A stretch of 64,000 nt of DNA. It comes from Turbatrix aceti. Lineage: Eukaryota > Nematoda > Chromadorea > Rhabditida > Panagrolaimidae. The notes beneath the pieces are model-generated. The model saw only the letters and a program-made list of their open reading frames with translations, searched no databases and was not told the origin of the DNA. Positions 36,661-48,582 of this stretch are shown one piece after another; the stretch's first letter is position 1, and every line of letters starts with the position of its first letter. Where the stretch lies: contig OZ017770.1 in NCBI GenBank assembly GCA_963969345.1, positions 5,031,246-5,095,245 on the forward strand, written 5' to 3'. The position numbers and the translations under genes were made by a program.

Positions 36661-38124
36661 ATGAGCATCACGAGCCAAATTTGCGAAGTTGTGAAAAACA
36701 ATCCATTTAACTCGCCTGTTCGCACAGCTAACTGTGCTGCGGTTACAAAACGTAAGGCATTCTTTGCTTTTTTTATAAAATCCGAGAGTTCGCTAACCAT
36801 CACTCGATTTAGTTCCTCACGTTTGTTGTGTGTTGTGAATGAATTGACGGCGTGACGCTTTTTTTTCGTTTCTTGTCGTATTGTGGCGCTGATTCTTTTC
36901 TGACTATCTTCAGCTAACAATGACTTCGGAAACCCTTGAAAAACGACCATTAATAATTTCCGCACGACTCGGAGGATCAAATAGTTCATGGACGGGTGTC
37001 GTCGTTGTGTGTGCTACATGGGTATATCTTTACTTCAGTGTTTTTACATCCTTGTATGATGGTGTTATGTCTTTTCTTGGCTACGATTACATACAATATT
37101 CAATGACAGGCGGCGATCCTCATGTTTCAGCAGCTGGCGATGACACTGTTGAGTTTGGATCTCTAAAGTATTTCGCGCTTTGCGGCCTAGGCGGTATTGC
37201 GTCTTGCGGAACTACGCACACTGCTATCGTTTCGCTGGATTTGGTCAAATGCCGTATTCAAGTTGGTTTTTATATCGATTGATGAAAAATGCTTACTTTT
37301 CTGATGTTTAGGTGAATCCCGAAAAATACCGCGGTATTGTCGGCGGTTTCCGCACGACGGTCGCTGAGGAAGGCGCCCGCGGTCTCGTCAAGGGCTGGGC
37401 CCCGACCCTCGTCGGCTACTCGCTGCAAGGCCTCGGCAAGTTCGGCTTGTACGAAGTCTTCAAGGTGCTCTACGCCAACGCTTTGGGTGAAGAACTCTCG
37501 TACACCTACCGCACGGGACTCTACCTCGTCTCTTCTGCATCGGCTGAATTCTTTGCCGACATCATGCTTGCTCCGATGGAAGCCACGAAGGTTCGCATCC
37601 AAACGCAGCCTACTGCTCCTTCGACGCTCCGAAAGTGCTTGCCTTTCATCTACAAATCCGAGGGTCTGAGTGGCTTCTACAAGGGCCTGCCTCCGCTCTG
37701 GATGCGTCAAATCCCCTACACCATGATGAAGTTCGCCTGCTTCGAGCGCACCGTTGAGCTGCTCTACAAGTACGTCGTGCCGAAGCCTCGCGCTGAGTGC
37801 TCGAAGAGCGAACAGCTCGTTGTCACCTTCGTTGCCGGCTACATCGCTGGCGTCTTCTGCGCCATCGTCTCTCACCCCGCTGACACCGTCGTCTCCAAGC
37901 TTAACCAGGACGCCGGAGCCTCGGCTGGCCAGATTCTCAAGAAGCTCGGTCCTCTCGGCGTCTGGAAGGGTCTTGTGCCGCGTATTATCATGATCGGCAC
38001 GCTCACAGCTCTCCAGTGGTTCATCTACGACTCGTTCAAGGTTGTCTTCAACCTCCCTCGCCCGCCGCCACCAGAAATGCCCGAATCGCTTAAGCTTAAG
38101 CTCCAAGCCGCTGGACAACTCTAG
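36661..38124 (+). CDS. SLC25A3: Mitochondrial phosphate carrier (SLC25A3)
   Basis: Exons 36661-36751, 37131-37261, 37312-38124; 344 aa. Inner-membrane H+/phosphate symporter that supplies phosphate for ATP synthesis. The first exon encodes the family N terminus (VKNNPFNSPVRTA). The rest is nearly collinear with nematode carriers: FALCGLGGIASCGTTHTA, KGWAPTLVGYSLQGLGKFG, GLPPLWMRQIPYTMMKFACF, SHPADTVVSKLN and LPRPPPPEMPESLK. Three carrier repeats. The second and third signatures are intact (APMEATKVRIQ, HPADTVVSK), but the first reads SLDLVKCR with Ser in place of the usual Pro. The last exon is strongly biased to C/G at third positions, as expected for high expression. A frame from ATG 36920 runs into exon 2 and could be an alternative start. 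Poly(A) signal 38202-38207. Confidence 0.95.
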
Positions 38125-38201
38125 ATGTAATGAAAAGTAGTTCACCTTTCTCATGTTTTCCATAATTACGATTATTGTAGTCGTTTCTCGAAGTTTTTTT
38201 T

Positions 38202-38207
38202 AATAAA
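38202..38207 (+). terminator. Poly(A) signal of the phosphate carrier
   Basis: AATAAA 78 bases after the stop codon and about 155 bases before the next start codon, in a compact same-strand pair. Confidence 0.6.
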
Positions 38208-38363
38208 CCATTTATTAGCCTGTGTTTTTGGGTTGCAATAGGTATTGTTTTGTCGTTACATCTAATACTTTTTTCTGTTCTCACGGTGAAGTTCTTTTTG
38301 GTATGCTGCATGTTGCTTCTGTAGGCGAAGATGACCTCGTTGTTTAGTTGCCGCACTTTTGCA

Positions 38364-39532
38364 ATGATCAAGGATAAATTCCAAAAGGATAGGTAAGCTA
38401 GATATTTTACCTGTTATCAGCCTGCAAATTCTGCTTGGGATTTAGCAAGACATTTCACGTCGCAGATTTTCTCCTCGGACTTTCGGTATTTTTCCTGATG
38501 GTTTCTTTCGACTGGGAGAGTTACTGCTGGTCTGTAATCTACAAACTCCTGGAGCACATGAAGGCATACATCACGTGCATTCAAAGTATGCCTGTGGGAC
38601 TCAAGCTCAACGCTGAACTCAATGATGTCTTGGCTACGTTTTTTACATATCACATAACTCTCTGCCAGTGTGAGTCAACAGCCAAGAGTAAAAAATGTTT
38701 TAATGCGTTTTTTTGTAGTGTACCTGTCAAACTGGAAAGATTTTTCGTTTCGGTATCTTCCATATCTTGCGCCTTTCACTGGCGGGACCGTCTTCATAGG
38801 CATTCTGCTTGACGTCATCAGCATTGTTACTATCCATATTCGCTGTTTTGATCTTTACAGTCGCAGGTAACGAAATATTTTTTATGACATCCAATCCGAA
38901 ACAAAATTAATTTGGATGTAGGACCAAAATATTTTTTTTGAAATTTAGAGTTCAGCTTTTAAAAAATTCACTTTTTGACTCATTTATTAATTCACAAATT
39001 AAACATTCAAAACGTGTTTAAATTTTGTTGAGCTTTGATAAAATGACGTCAGCAATATATCTGTCTAAATTGATTCCAAATCGTTGAAAATATGTCAAAA
39101 AATATAAAAAAAATATTTTTGACAAAAAAAAAGTGAGTCTACAGAGTAATTTGGAGGCAATGGCGTTATTAAATTAAGATAAACAAGTTTGACGATTTGC
39201 AATTTGCAGAATCTCTCAGTTGTCTCGACAATGGCTTGTGGCTACGTTTTATGCATTTCGAGGCAAGAAATGGAATCCCTTGCGTAACCGTGTGGATTTC
39301 GTCGACCTTGACTTCAGACAGCGTCTGCTAACGACCGTCGAATTCCTTCTCATCGTGGCTCTTCTGCCGACCACACTGGTTTACTGTGTCGGATTTTTGC
39401 TGGTGAGTTATTGGTAGATCTGACAGATAAAGGCTCAACTCAATGCAATTAGTTTAGATGTATTCCGTTGTTACGCTCAGTAGCCTAACGCTGTTATACA
39501 TTTGCAACCAATTTAAGTATCTGATGCACTGA
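38364..39532 (+). CDS. PIGQ: Compact PIG-Q/Gpi1 homologue (GPI-GlcNAc transferase subunit)
   Basis: Exons 38364-38392, 38446-38669, 38719-38866, 39210-39402, 39458-39532; 222 aa. PIG-Q stabilises the ER complex that adds GlcNAc to phosphatidylinositol, the first step of GPI anchor synthesis. Recognised from MPVGLKLNAELNDVLATFF, IHIRCFDLYS, YAFRGKKWNPLRNRVD and LLPTTLVYC. Several membrane segments are visible. Only the conserved C-terminal Gpi1 core is present; mammalian proteins are more than twice as long. The nine-codon first exon is supported by phase and a 53-nt intron, but an upstream alternative start is possible. It begins 239 bp after the phosphate carrier stop, so an operon is plausible. 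Poly(A) signal 39648-39653. Confidence 0.85.
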
Positions 39533-42500
39533 CCAGCATCTACGGAACGCCTGATTGAAGACCCATACTAATTTATTATTGTATCAATGTGGTAGGGACG
39601 GGAACAGTGATTGTTACGAGTAAATCTCATGCATAACGCTCATGCTCAATAAATGTTCAAATTAAAATTAAAGGAACTACCGAGGCCAAACCGTGTTTGT
39701 TAATTTCTAAAATAAATGAATATTTTATTGGTGCAGACTTTGAAGGTCTGCCTGGCTCGCATTCGTTGAACGAGGCTGTTTTACTTAAGGCTTTCTCATC
39801 AATGTCACCGAAATCAACTTTTCAATTATTGTGTCAGGCTGCTTTTTTTTTGCTGTGGGTAGTATCATACATTTTAGCCATTTTGTCATTCTTGTTCTTC
39901 TTTTCTTGTTGTCGTCTTTTTAGCCACATACTCGTACGACCTTCGGCTTTTTCCAATGTATTCGGTGTGGTTGACTCAAGGCAGCATTTCCTGCTAGTTT
40001 CGAACAACAGCATAAAGAGAGAAGACAAGCGAGTCAAACTTGGTTATTTGTCCGCCTGCTCTGGCAGTCTCATTTCATTTTGTTTCAAGACATTTTTAGT
40101 TCGTATTGTTGTTGTACACGTTAAAATTAAATCCAGCCCAGAATATCCGTTATTCCATTTGTTCTTATTCTTTTGCGGTTGCGTTATTCTAATTAGACGG
40201 CAAAGTTGTACCCTTTCGCATTCATTTTTTTCTGGGTATTAGTTGTATTTTTGACGGATTTTCGGCTTTATGATTGATGTTTTTTCTTTCATTTTTTCTT
40301 TGCATGCATGCAATATGAAATTACAGCATGTCGTGCATTTTCTATCAAAATTGGAATTGCAGGTTTCTATTTGGGCAGTCGCCGGTCCTGGTAAGTTGTC
40401 TTCCAGGCAGAAGAAGATTCGCCTGCGATTTGTATGAACGATAAAAAGCGGGCTTTCTTTGCATTTTCATGTTGATAATGACTTCATCTTGGCGGGGAAT
40501 AATGAATTATTCCTGGTTGTACGGTTTTAACACGTCGTCATAGAACGGCACAATTTGTTTTCCTGTGGCGTTTATTGCATTGTTTGGCACAAGGGCATTT
40601 GAGGTTGACCCCGTTCATTGAGTGCCGGCAATTTGTATTTATTGTCACATGCGCTTTTGTTTAATTCGTCATTTAATCGTTTCTCGAACATTTAAAATTT
40701 TCAGTTCAAATTTTTTTTTGCCTTTTTTGTTTTCATAGCAAATTTTTTAATAACGAAAAAAGCTATGCGCAAACATTTTAGTAATATGCTCAAGGCAAAT
40801 AAATCCGGATAATTGGTATCTTTCAATAATTTGTGTTTACCGTATTTTGTTATTGCTGGAATATATTAAATATCTAGCCCCAGGAAAAAATGCTGCGTCC
40901 AGTCGGAGCAGCGATTCGTTATTATCGTTTACGCTGGTAAATACAGGCGGCTCATAGTGCTTGACGGCGATTTATTAACTTCCTACGAGCATGGCTGAAC
41001 AAATGAGGGCTGCTGCTGAGTAAAATTTTTGTTTTCGCCAAACCCGCATTGCTTCCGAAAAAAAGCCCTTCAGAAATGGGATCTTTATACTGTGGAAAAA
41101 AAATTTTGTGAGGGATGTTAAACTGTTTTGACGGGCTTTTTAGGACTACTGACAGCGAGTTTTCCTGCCTTTAAGAGAGCAATTATCTTTCTACCAAGTA
41201 CTTGGCTTTGCATTTTTTGTCACAGTACCGCTTTTGGCTTTTCAGCGGCTGTGCTGTAATTTTTTATTCATATACGATAGGATAGGTAGCCTCATTTTGG
41301 AGTGCTTTTGCATCTGACTTCGTGTTAGGCGCAATGCCGGTTTTTTTCTCGCTTGTAGAGCTTGTTGCTATACTTTTCGACTCCGACAAACATAATGATG
41401 AATTTTTATGATACGCGTTTCCTAGTAACATGTGCGGAAATTTTGTTTGATTGTTGTGATTTGAGAAGGAATAGTGCAAGTCGCGGTTGAAATGGCGCAG
41501 TTGTTTCTCGCACGTTTTTTTGAGCCCCTGGAAGAAAATCGGCGATTGAAAGAAAGTCTTTGCTCTGATTTAGTCTGATTTTAGTGCAAAAATGACCCAT
41601 TGTTGTTCCGACAAATTAGTTTGATTTGATGAATTTAATAATGCATGTTTGCATGATAAATGACAACTTGCAAGGGCTTTTTGACGTATCGTAATTAAGG
41701 CTGAGGGGGGTTTGAGAGATGAAAAAAATATAGTGCTAACTTACATGCACAAGTTTAATAATAATAACATTTCTACGTGCCGTATAAAATGCATATGTCG
41801 AATACAAAAATAGTAAAAAAAAATTCGTTGTCCCGTATTTCAGCTGTAAAAATTTTGGTTATCAGTATCCCCCTGTTGGTGGCGGTGCCGAGAGCCTGGA
41901 AACCAAGCCTTGCATTGCAACATGTAAAGCTTGTTGCCTGACAACGGAAAAAAGTAGTGTGACTTTACATTTTTTATTGGCGGCAAGGAGTGATGAGAAT
42001 TGAATGAGAACGCCTAGTTTTTTTTCATTTTTAAAACTGCTAACTTTTATATTGTCTGGTTCATTTGACAGCTTGGAACAAGTCCAAACCACAAGCATTT
42101 GCCCTTGCTCTCGGGTCTTGTGTAATAGACGCTTTTTTGCATCACAGATGAAAGTCTCGGAAATTGGGAGGAGCTACGCAACAAAAGCAAGGCGCGACTC
42201 GACTGTTTCGCTTTCCTGCCTTCGAGGCACCCGCTTGGTTTTTCTGTTACGGCAGCTTAGACAAATCTAGTTGTCTTTTTTGTCATCACCAAACTTGGCA
42301 ACATCACATCACAGCTCCGTCACATTGTCATTCAATTGACTTTTCACCGTGGTTCCGTTTTGTTACAGTTTTAGCACATATGCTTCCGGCACCAGTCCCC
42401 GACAATGCGCATTGCTTGTTGTGTTTGCCTCATTGTTATGAATGTTTTCCGCCAACAACAAGCATTTGTACAGCACTTTTGGGGAAACCCAAATTGTCGT

Positions 42501-42735
42501 TCGACATTTTGATGTTCATTTAGATGCCCCGCTTTGTGCGTTCTAATTTTTGAGTGCCTTCTTCCTCGGTCTGTCTATTCGAGGCAAAAGGATGTCGCGC
42601 TTACCGAAAATTTATTCACATAGCATTTTTAGGTCATCCCCACAGGCCTGCTTCGATTCGATGCGACGGCACATACCTCGGATACAGCGTGTATAACCGC
42701 ATTTGTACTCTTCACTGCGGTACTGCTGTTTTTCA
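39533..42735. other. Intergenic, no gene recognised
   Basis: Contains the PIG-Q poly(A) signal (39648-39653). The T-rich frame 39697-40242 looks hydrophobic only because of base composition. A splice-bounded fragment near 40363-40390 is too short to interpret. Nothing else was found. Confidence 0.5.
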
Positions 42736-43378
42736 ATGTTTAGCTGGCAACTCTGTAGATGGATCTATGGCACGTTTATTATCAATCTCCTCTCGTCTGC
42801 CTTGATCAGTGTAGAGGCCATCCGATGTTACTGTACGGATGAGCACTGCGTGCCATACGGCGTCTGCGAGAGCAACGTCTGTCTTGTCGGTTTACTCAAA
42901 TCAAGCAATGCCGTCATTCGAACATGTGGAGACGAACCGGTGGGCTGCCAACGGGATGTGGGAAAATGGGCTGATCTCTGCGTATGCGATAAGCAATTTT
43001 GCAATACGTTTTCCTATCTCCGGGCTAATACTCGGCGAGACAGGCATACCGGCCATGATGAGAGAGCCCTCGCACCACCTCTCTTGCCAGACGACGTGGA
43101 AGACGATCCACCGGTTATCTTTCAACGGGTTGACTCACCAAATGGAGAATTTTCGGGTTACGACAGACCACCAAGTAAGTACGACCAAAGACAAGACACT
43201 GCCATGTCCCTGTCCATGAACGAGAGTTTTGATTTATGTAACTTTATACGTTATTTCAGTGAACACATTTCCGTCCCAAGGGAGTACCAATACTTTGGTA
43301 TTTGTTTTGGTGCCATTTTCCGTAGGATGCGTGATCGTCATCATCGTATGGATCAATTACTACCGAAATCTGTGTTAA
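42736..43378 (+). CDS. Three-finger (Ly6/activin-receptor-like) single-pass membrane protein
   Basis: Two exons: 42736-43174 and 43260-43378; 185 aa. Signal peptide about residues 1-28 (GTFIINLLSSALISVEA). Then a Cys-rich ectodomain that starts IRCYCTDEHC and closes DLCVCDKQFCN, the cysteine pattern of three-finger folds such as Ly6/uPAR or TGF-beta-family receptor ectodomains. An acidic/Pro stalk follows. Splicing out 85 nt (43175-43259) adds a membrane span (TLVFVLVPFSVGCVIVIIVW) and a seven-residue tail. Without splicing the frame continues without a membrane span. There is no kinase domain, so it could be a co-receptor, decoy or GPI-free Ly6 protein. An in-frame ATG at 42703 gives a poorer signal peptide. 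Confidence 0.75.
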
Positions 43379-45252
43379 ATTAACCGAAACGACAATATTT
43401 TGTCTGAAGTAACAACTCCTAACAATGCCTTATGATCGGTGATTTTTGTATGTACAGACTGCGAATGAATCGTTTTGTATCTAGAAATCTGAGCCAATAC
43501 AGGTAATTTGCTTTTTTTGGATGTTGACTACAAGTTCCCAAAAATATTAGTAAAACCCCAAAAGTAAAAATAGCGATACACCCATTTGCCGTTGAGAATT
43601 GGGGTGCACTTTTCAATTTTAACATGGCATGTATTACGTCGTTGGCTGTCATGATAACGTACTTTAACTTAGTTACCCGGGACTCAAATTACATGGGCTG
43701 AAACAAAGTGTAGCTTGTTTTCAAAAAGTCAACAGTTTTGGTGAAAGTGACACGATTACTATTGATTTTGAGCAATTGGTTCGCTAGGCATGTTGCTCAG
43801 GAGATGTGTAAGATGATAGGTGTAACATGTGCCAAAATCATACGACAAATGCATAAGCGTCTAGGCTGACGTCTTGTCTTTTACTTAAGTAAAAAAAATA
43901 CCTGAGATGAGTTGCAACAAAAAAATAGTGACACTTTTATCCCTTACTTCCGTTTTTTCTCTCTTTCTTTTTTTATTGTTCGGCTATGTTTTTAGCTTTA
44001 TTCAAAAAAGAGCCAGATGCTGCCGGATGCGCCCCAAATCAAAGTATTTATCTAGAAAAAGTACTAGCTGGGGTAACCGAAAAGTCGTTCTCCCGTTTGA
44101 CATATCCACATTGAATGGAGAAAAGATAGGCACAAAGTTGTATCATTGCATTGCAAGGAAAGGAAGATGAGTATTGAGTGGGATGCCCTCAGTAACTTGT
44201 GCGTGGCCAAAGGCACTAAAGGGAATTGCATCCGTCGTACTAAACAACAATGTTTTGAATCCTGTGTTATCTTGCAGAATGCTAAAAATCACATTTACTT
44301 TTTTTTACTGCTCACCGCAACATCAATGAGTGCTTTTTTATTATTGCAACCGAAAAGTCGATTTTTTGAAAATTATATGCTGATTTAATTATACACTTTT
44401 TTCACTGAGGCGAAAAGCCGCATCACGCAGAACAACAAGAGCCAAGACACGGCAAAACTTACTCCCTTTCTGCCTTTGTTAGACGGGCTTCTTCGGAGAG
44501 CCTATTCTTTTGTCAATATTTTTAATAAGAAAATTTTCCCAATTTTGAGTCTGACAGCCGTGGGCTTTCATATTCGAGAACAATAATAAATAAACTTTTG
44601 ATTATATAAATATATATAAAAATCGCAATAGTACAAGGGCATTTCAATTTATGTTATTTGTTTCAGCTTTTTGTCCTGCCGACGTTCACTATAATTCCAC
44701 TTACCGTTTCGACTTCTTCTACGAATGGATTGGTGAAACAGAATTTGTGAGATTATTAAAGCAATCTTCAAAAAGCGTTCTTTCAAAGACATCTAATTTA
44801 TTTGTTTTTATTTTTGTTGAATAAAAATGAATCATTGTTCCCACAAGACAAAGGAAGGACCAAAACTGAATTTTGAATAAATGACTGCCAGGACAGAGAA
44901 GACACAGCTGAACGAAAAAAAAGGTGTATCACTGAATCAAATCAAAAAACGCATAATTGAGCATATTTGTCTTCTGGAGCCGTCAATGTGTGATAAATCT
45001 TGCAACAACGGAACGAAGAAAGAAAAATAATGGCATAAAATATACGCGCAGTCATTTGTACCAAGCAGCAATGTTGTTCGAGGTGATCGACATCGCGTTC
45101 CGCACTGTGTGTTCGCTGGTGCGCGTTTGTCTGACAAACCAAAGATATGGCGGGAAACCTTGATTGGTGGCAGCAGCGTTGGTGCTTCGATTTGTAAAAA
45201 CCCCCTTACTCTTTTTTTTGTTGTTCTTCTTCATCCAGCCTTTGCCATTAGA
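43379..45252. other. Intergenic with one exon-like fragment
   Basis: Mostly AT-rich. At 44667-44821 an AG acceptor (ATTTGTTTCAG) opens a 51-codon frame including YRFDFFYEWIGETEFVR, followed at once by an AATAAA-like sequence. It could be an orphan terminal exon but has no partner I can identify. No other candidate. Confidence 0.35.
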
Positions 45253-48103
45253 ATGTCAACCACATCCAAAAAACATGGATTTTACCTGTCTGATAATAAC
45301 TTTCTCTATGAACAGTACGCCTTCAAATCTGACTTGGGTAGCGGGGCTTTCGGAAAAGTTCGTTTGGCAACGCATGTTCTCACAGGGGATTCCGTCGCAA
45401 TCAAAATTATCGACAAAAAAGCGGTTAAAGTAAGTAAGAGTATCCCTTTTGCTTTGATTTTACCGTTATTTCTGTAGGAAGATATCAAACGCGTTCACAC
45501 AGAAGTCGAGGTACTCAAAAAGCTTGCTCACTCTAACATATGCCGAATCTACCAATATTACGAGGACTCAACGCATTGCTACATCGTCATGGAGGTGATA
45601 TTTTTGACTGCCTTACCGTTGTGTTTTTATTACCAGCTATCCGTTTTTTAGTATTGCAACGGCGGCGAGATGTTTGACTACATAGTCAGCAAGGAGCGCC
45701 TTGAGGAAAGCGAAGCTCGTTTCTTCTTCCGGCAAGTGCTTCAGGCCGTTGCATATGCCCATTCTGTCGGAGTCTGTCATCGTGACCTGAAGCCGGAGAA
45801 TTTGATGCTTACTGGGGACCTCACCGTCAAACTCATCGATTTCGGGCTGTCACTGAATCCCGCAGGTGGTTTGGAATCTGTCCTGAAGACAGGGTGCGGC
45901 AGCCCGGCTTTTGCAGCACCGGAGATTTTTGAGCAAAATTACTATGGACACGAAGTTGACGTGTGGTCCATGGGTGTGTTGTTATACGTGCTGCTATGTG
46001 GCAAGTATCCCTTCAGCGGAGACACGCTTCCACTGTTGTACAAAAAAATCAAGGTTTGCCACTTTTTCTTACAAATTGTTCTTCAAGCTGTTTTTTTATA
46101 GACTGGAGCCTACGTTGAACCCGACTACCTCTCGATGCAGAGCCGCGACATTCTCCGTGCCATGCTTCAAGTCAATCCTAGGCACAGAATCACGATTAAA
46201 GATTTGCTGGAGAATAAGTGGGTCACGAAGGGCAGCACAAAGCCCGTGTTTTGGCGTTCTACCTACGACAAGACCGTTATCGATGTCGACATTGCCGTTG
46301 AGCTTGCATTTTTCTTTGGCGTGTCTACCAATCGCATGGTCAATAGCCTCAAATCATGGAAATACGACTATCTTACCTCTTCGTACTTGCTCTTGTTGCA
46401 ACGCAAAAACAACGGTCTGAGTTATGCTCTGCCAATGTTCAGAAACGCTGTGAGTTTTTATGACAGTCTTCGTTTTCTATTGGACAGACGATTGTCAACT
46501 AAATTCGGTCGGGTACAGAGCCAATGTTTTGAAGGGTCAGGGCATGTTATTTTGAGGCTTTTGCTTGGGTCTGTCTGATAATTTTTTTCTTTCGTTATTA
46601 TCTAGACTCTGCTTTTGCTTCGCTTGGCCGATTGCACAGACAAATTCCGTTCCCACGGAGTACCTCTTTCGATCGAGGTCGTGCTTTGAACGGTCAGGGC
46701 ATGTTTTTTATAAAACATGTGCTCGCTTCTGCTTTATCGTATGTTTTTCTGGTTTTGTTATTCAGACTCAACGCATGTCTCTGCTTTGCTTTTGGTGCCA
46801 TTGTTCAGAAATGCTTTCTGAAATATGGTCGTAATTCTGTCGTGTTTCATTTTTCTTCTTTATTTTGCACACATGACGTTCCGTATTGTTTTGCTCCTGG
46901 CACGATAGAAGCTTTAGGGGGTTTTTTGAGGTGTGAGGGCTCGAAATCAGTGCACCTAGCCTCTTATTTTGCTGTTTACATCATCATTGATCGATGCCAT
47001 TTTTCAGGCAAAGGCTGAGCATGTTCTGCATTCGCCAACCATCCACAAGTCGCTTGAAAACGATCTGGATCGCCTCGATATCAACGATTGTAAACGCGAC
47101 GTTCAGCTTGATAGCACCGCTGCTGTGGCTTGTGCTCCTCCAACTCGCTTTCTTCGATCGCCGTTTTTGCAACAACAGCATCGTGAGCCAGCTAGCAATG
47201 CAACGCCGGTTCTGTCATCTCGTCACCGAGGAAAGGCGCTCAAAGACATCTTTCCCGACAACAAGGAGAACTTCGTCACCCCACCGCGCACTCCGGCCGC
47301 CGTCGAGCAACAACCCAAGGATATCAGCGGCATGACAACTCCTCGACGACGCGAACCACCCCGGATGGGGGCTCAGACCGCTCCTCGACCGAGGTCTCAG
47401 TCTAACGAACGGACTCCCTACGACGGGGAGCCGAGTACACCGATTCGCGAATCATCGTCGACAGCTACTCCACGTAGTCGTCGTGTCCGGGACTTTGACA
47501 AGAAGACCTCACCCTTCTCTCGACGCGTGTTTACCTCACTGGAACGAGGCAGTGCCAAGTTGAAGAATCTGCTGACCCCGAAACGCATGAACTCGTCGAA
47601 GGACGAGTTGCAAATTTTGACGTTCGAAAATGTAAGTTTTTTTGTATCACGTGTGAAACTGTCGGAGGTGGGAGCGTAATGATTGCTGGTTTTTCGCCGA
47701 ACAAACAATGCGCTTGCTGCTATCGACCAACACGAATTTACTTTTTTATTTGAAAAAAAAATTTCAGTGCTCGAAGTACGCCAATTTGTCTGTAACTTCC
47801 TCAAATGACTGCAACAAGGTCAGAGAGCGGCTTATTCAGGTACTTCTGGAACACAATATCACTGTTACCGCAAACAAGTATGTTAATTTCATTTTTTTCT
47901 CAGTTTTTGATTTTTTAATTTTTTATAGGTGGAAAATCTCGGGTAAAAAATCGACTGCAAACAACATGGACACTACGATCGAACTTGAGGTCGTTTGGCT
48001 AGAAACACTGAAGCTGGTCGGCGTCCGTCGACGTCGCGTTACTGGTGATGCGCTAATCTACAAAGAAGTTTGCGAGCAAATCCTTGCCTTGGCTGACGTC
48101 TAA
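45253..48103 (+). CDS. MELK: MELK family protein kinase (PIG-1 type)
   Basis: Seven exons: 45253-45429, 45478-45594, 45652-46053, 46102-46449, 47008-47631, 47768-47877, 47929-48103; 650 aa, against 651 in human. AMPK-related Ser/Thr kinase; the nematode orthologue PIG-1 controls asymmetric neuroblast division and cell extrusion downstream of LKB1/PAR-4. Kinase domain: GSGAFGKV loop, VAIKIIDKK lysine, [14 protein letters not shown], activation segment LKTGCGSPAFAAPE with the LKB1-type threonine. A UBA-like segment follows (to YLTSSYLLLLQ), then a disordered Ser/Thr-Pro-rich region. The C-terminal KA1 domain runs from VFTSLERGSAKLKNLLTPKR to the stop. An AG lies 14 bases before the ATG. The fourth intron (558 nt) is ten times longer than most others and holds degenerate duplications. 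Confidence 0.94.
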
Positions 48104-48582
48104 TATGCATCTGTCGCACATAAAATTTCGTCCTTACTCAAGTTGTATGTTTTTGATCCAGTTTCTCGTTTTTAACGCGTTTTTGTCGACGTATTTTAAC
48201 CAAACGAGTTGGAATTTCTTTGGAGGATTGTTGAGGGCTGAGGTTTATATTGACCTGTTGAATACTTCTTTTTTTACGGATGTGGCTTGTAAATAGTTGC
48301 GGAATATTTCAGTTATTTTTATTTCTTACTTTGACCTGGTGGCTGACCTGTGCAATTATTAATGTCCTCTAATATTTTCTAATTTACTAGTGGCCGATCG
48401 GTTATTTTTTTCTATTTTTGAACTGGTGGCGGAGAGGAGCGGTGTACGTTAATGATCGGTGAGTTTTCTATTTCTTTTTTTGGAAAATATTTATTGGAGT
48501 GCAAAAGTCCCGTTAATTTTTATTATTTTTTTAATGGTAGCGTGATATATTTATTACCAAAATTGGATTTATGTAACAAAAA
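48104..48582. other. Convergent spacer MELK / LHFPL-type gene
   Basis: Contains a minus-strand poly(A) signal (TTTATT at 48490-48495), 88 bases beyond the LHFPL-type stop codon. No gene. Confidence 0.6.

Noticed and set aside
37270..38163. 297-codon minus-strand frame opposite the phosphate carrier
   Set aside because: Antisense shadow caused by the strong G/C third-position bias of the carrier exon.
38421..38445. Nearer acceptor for PIG-Q exon 2 at 38420
   Set aside because: It would leave a 28-nt intron and a frame that stops; the acceptor at 38445 gives 53 nt and the conserved frame.
39697..40242. 181-codon hydrophobic open frame, possible membrane protein
   Set aside because: Hydrophobicity follows from T-rich DNA; no family, no splice sites, lies in a PIG-Q 3' flank.
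46565..47018. Open frames in the long MELK intron as extra coding exons
   Set aside because: MELK closes in phase at family length without them, and they derive from diverged duplications.
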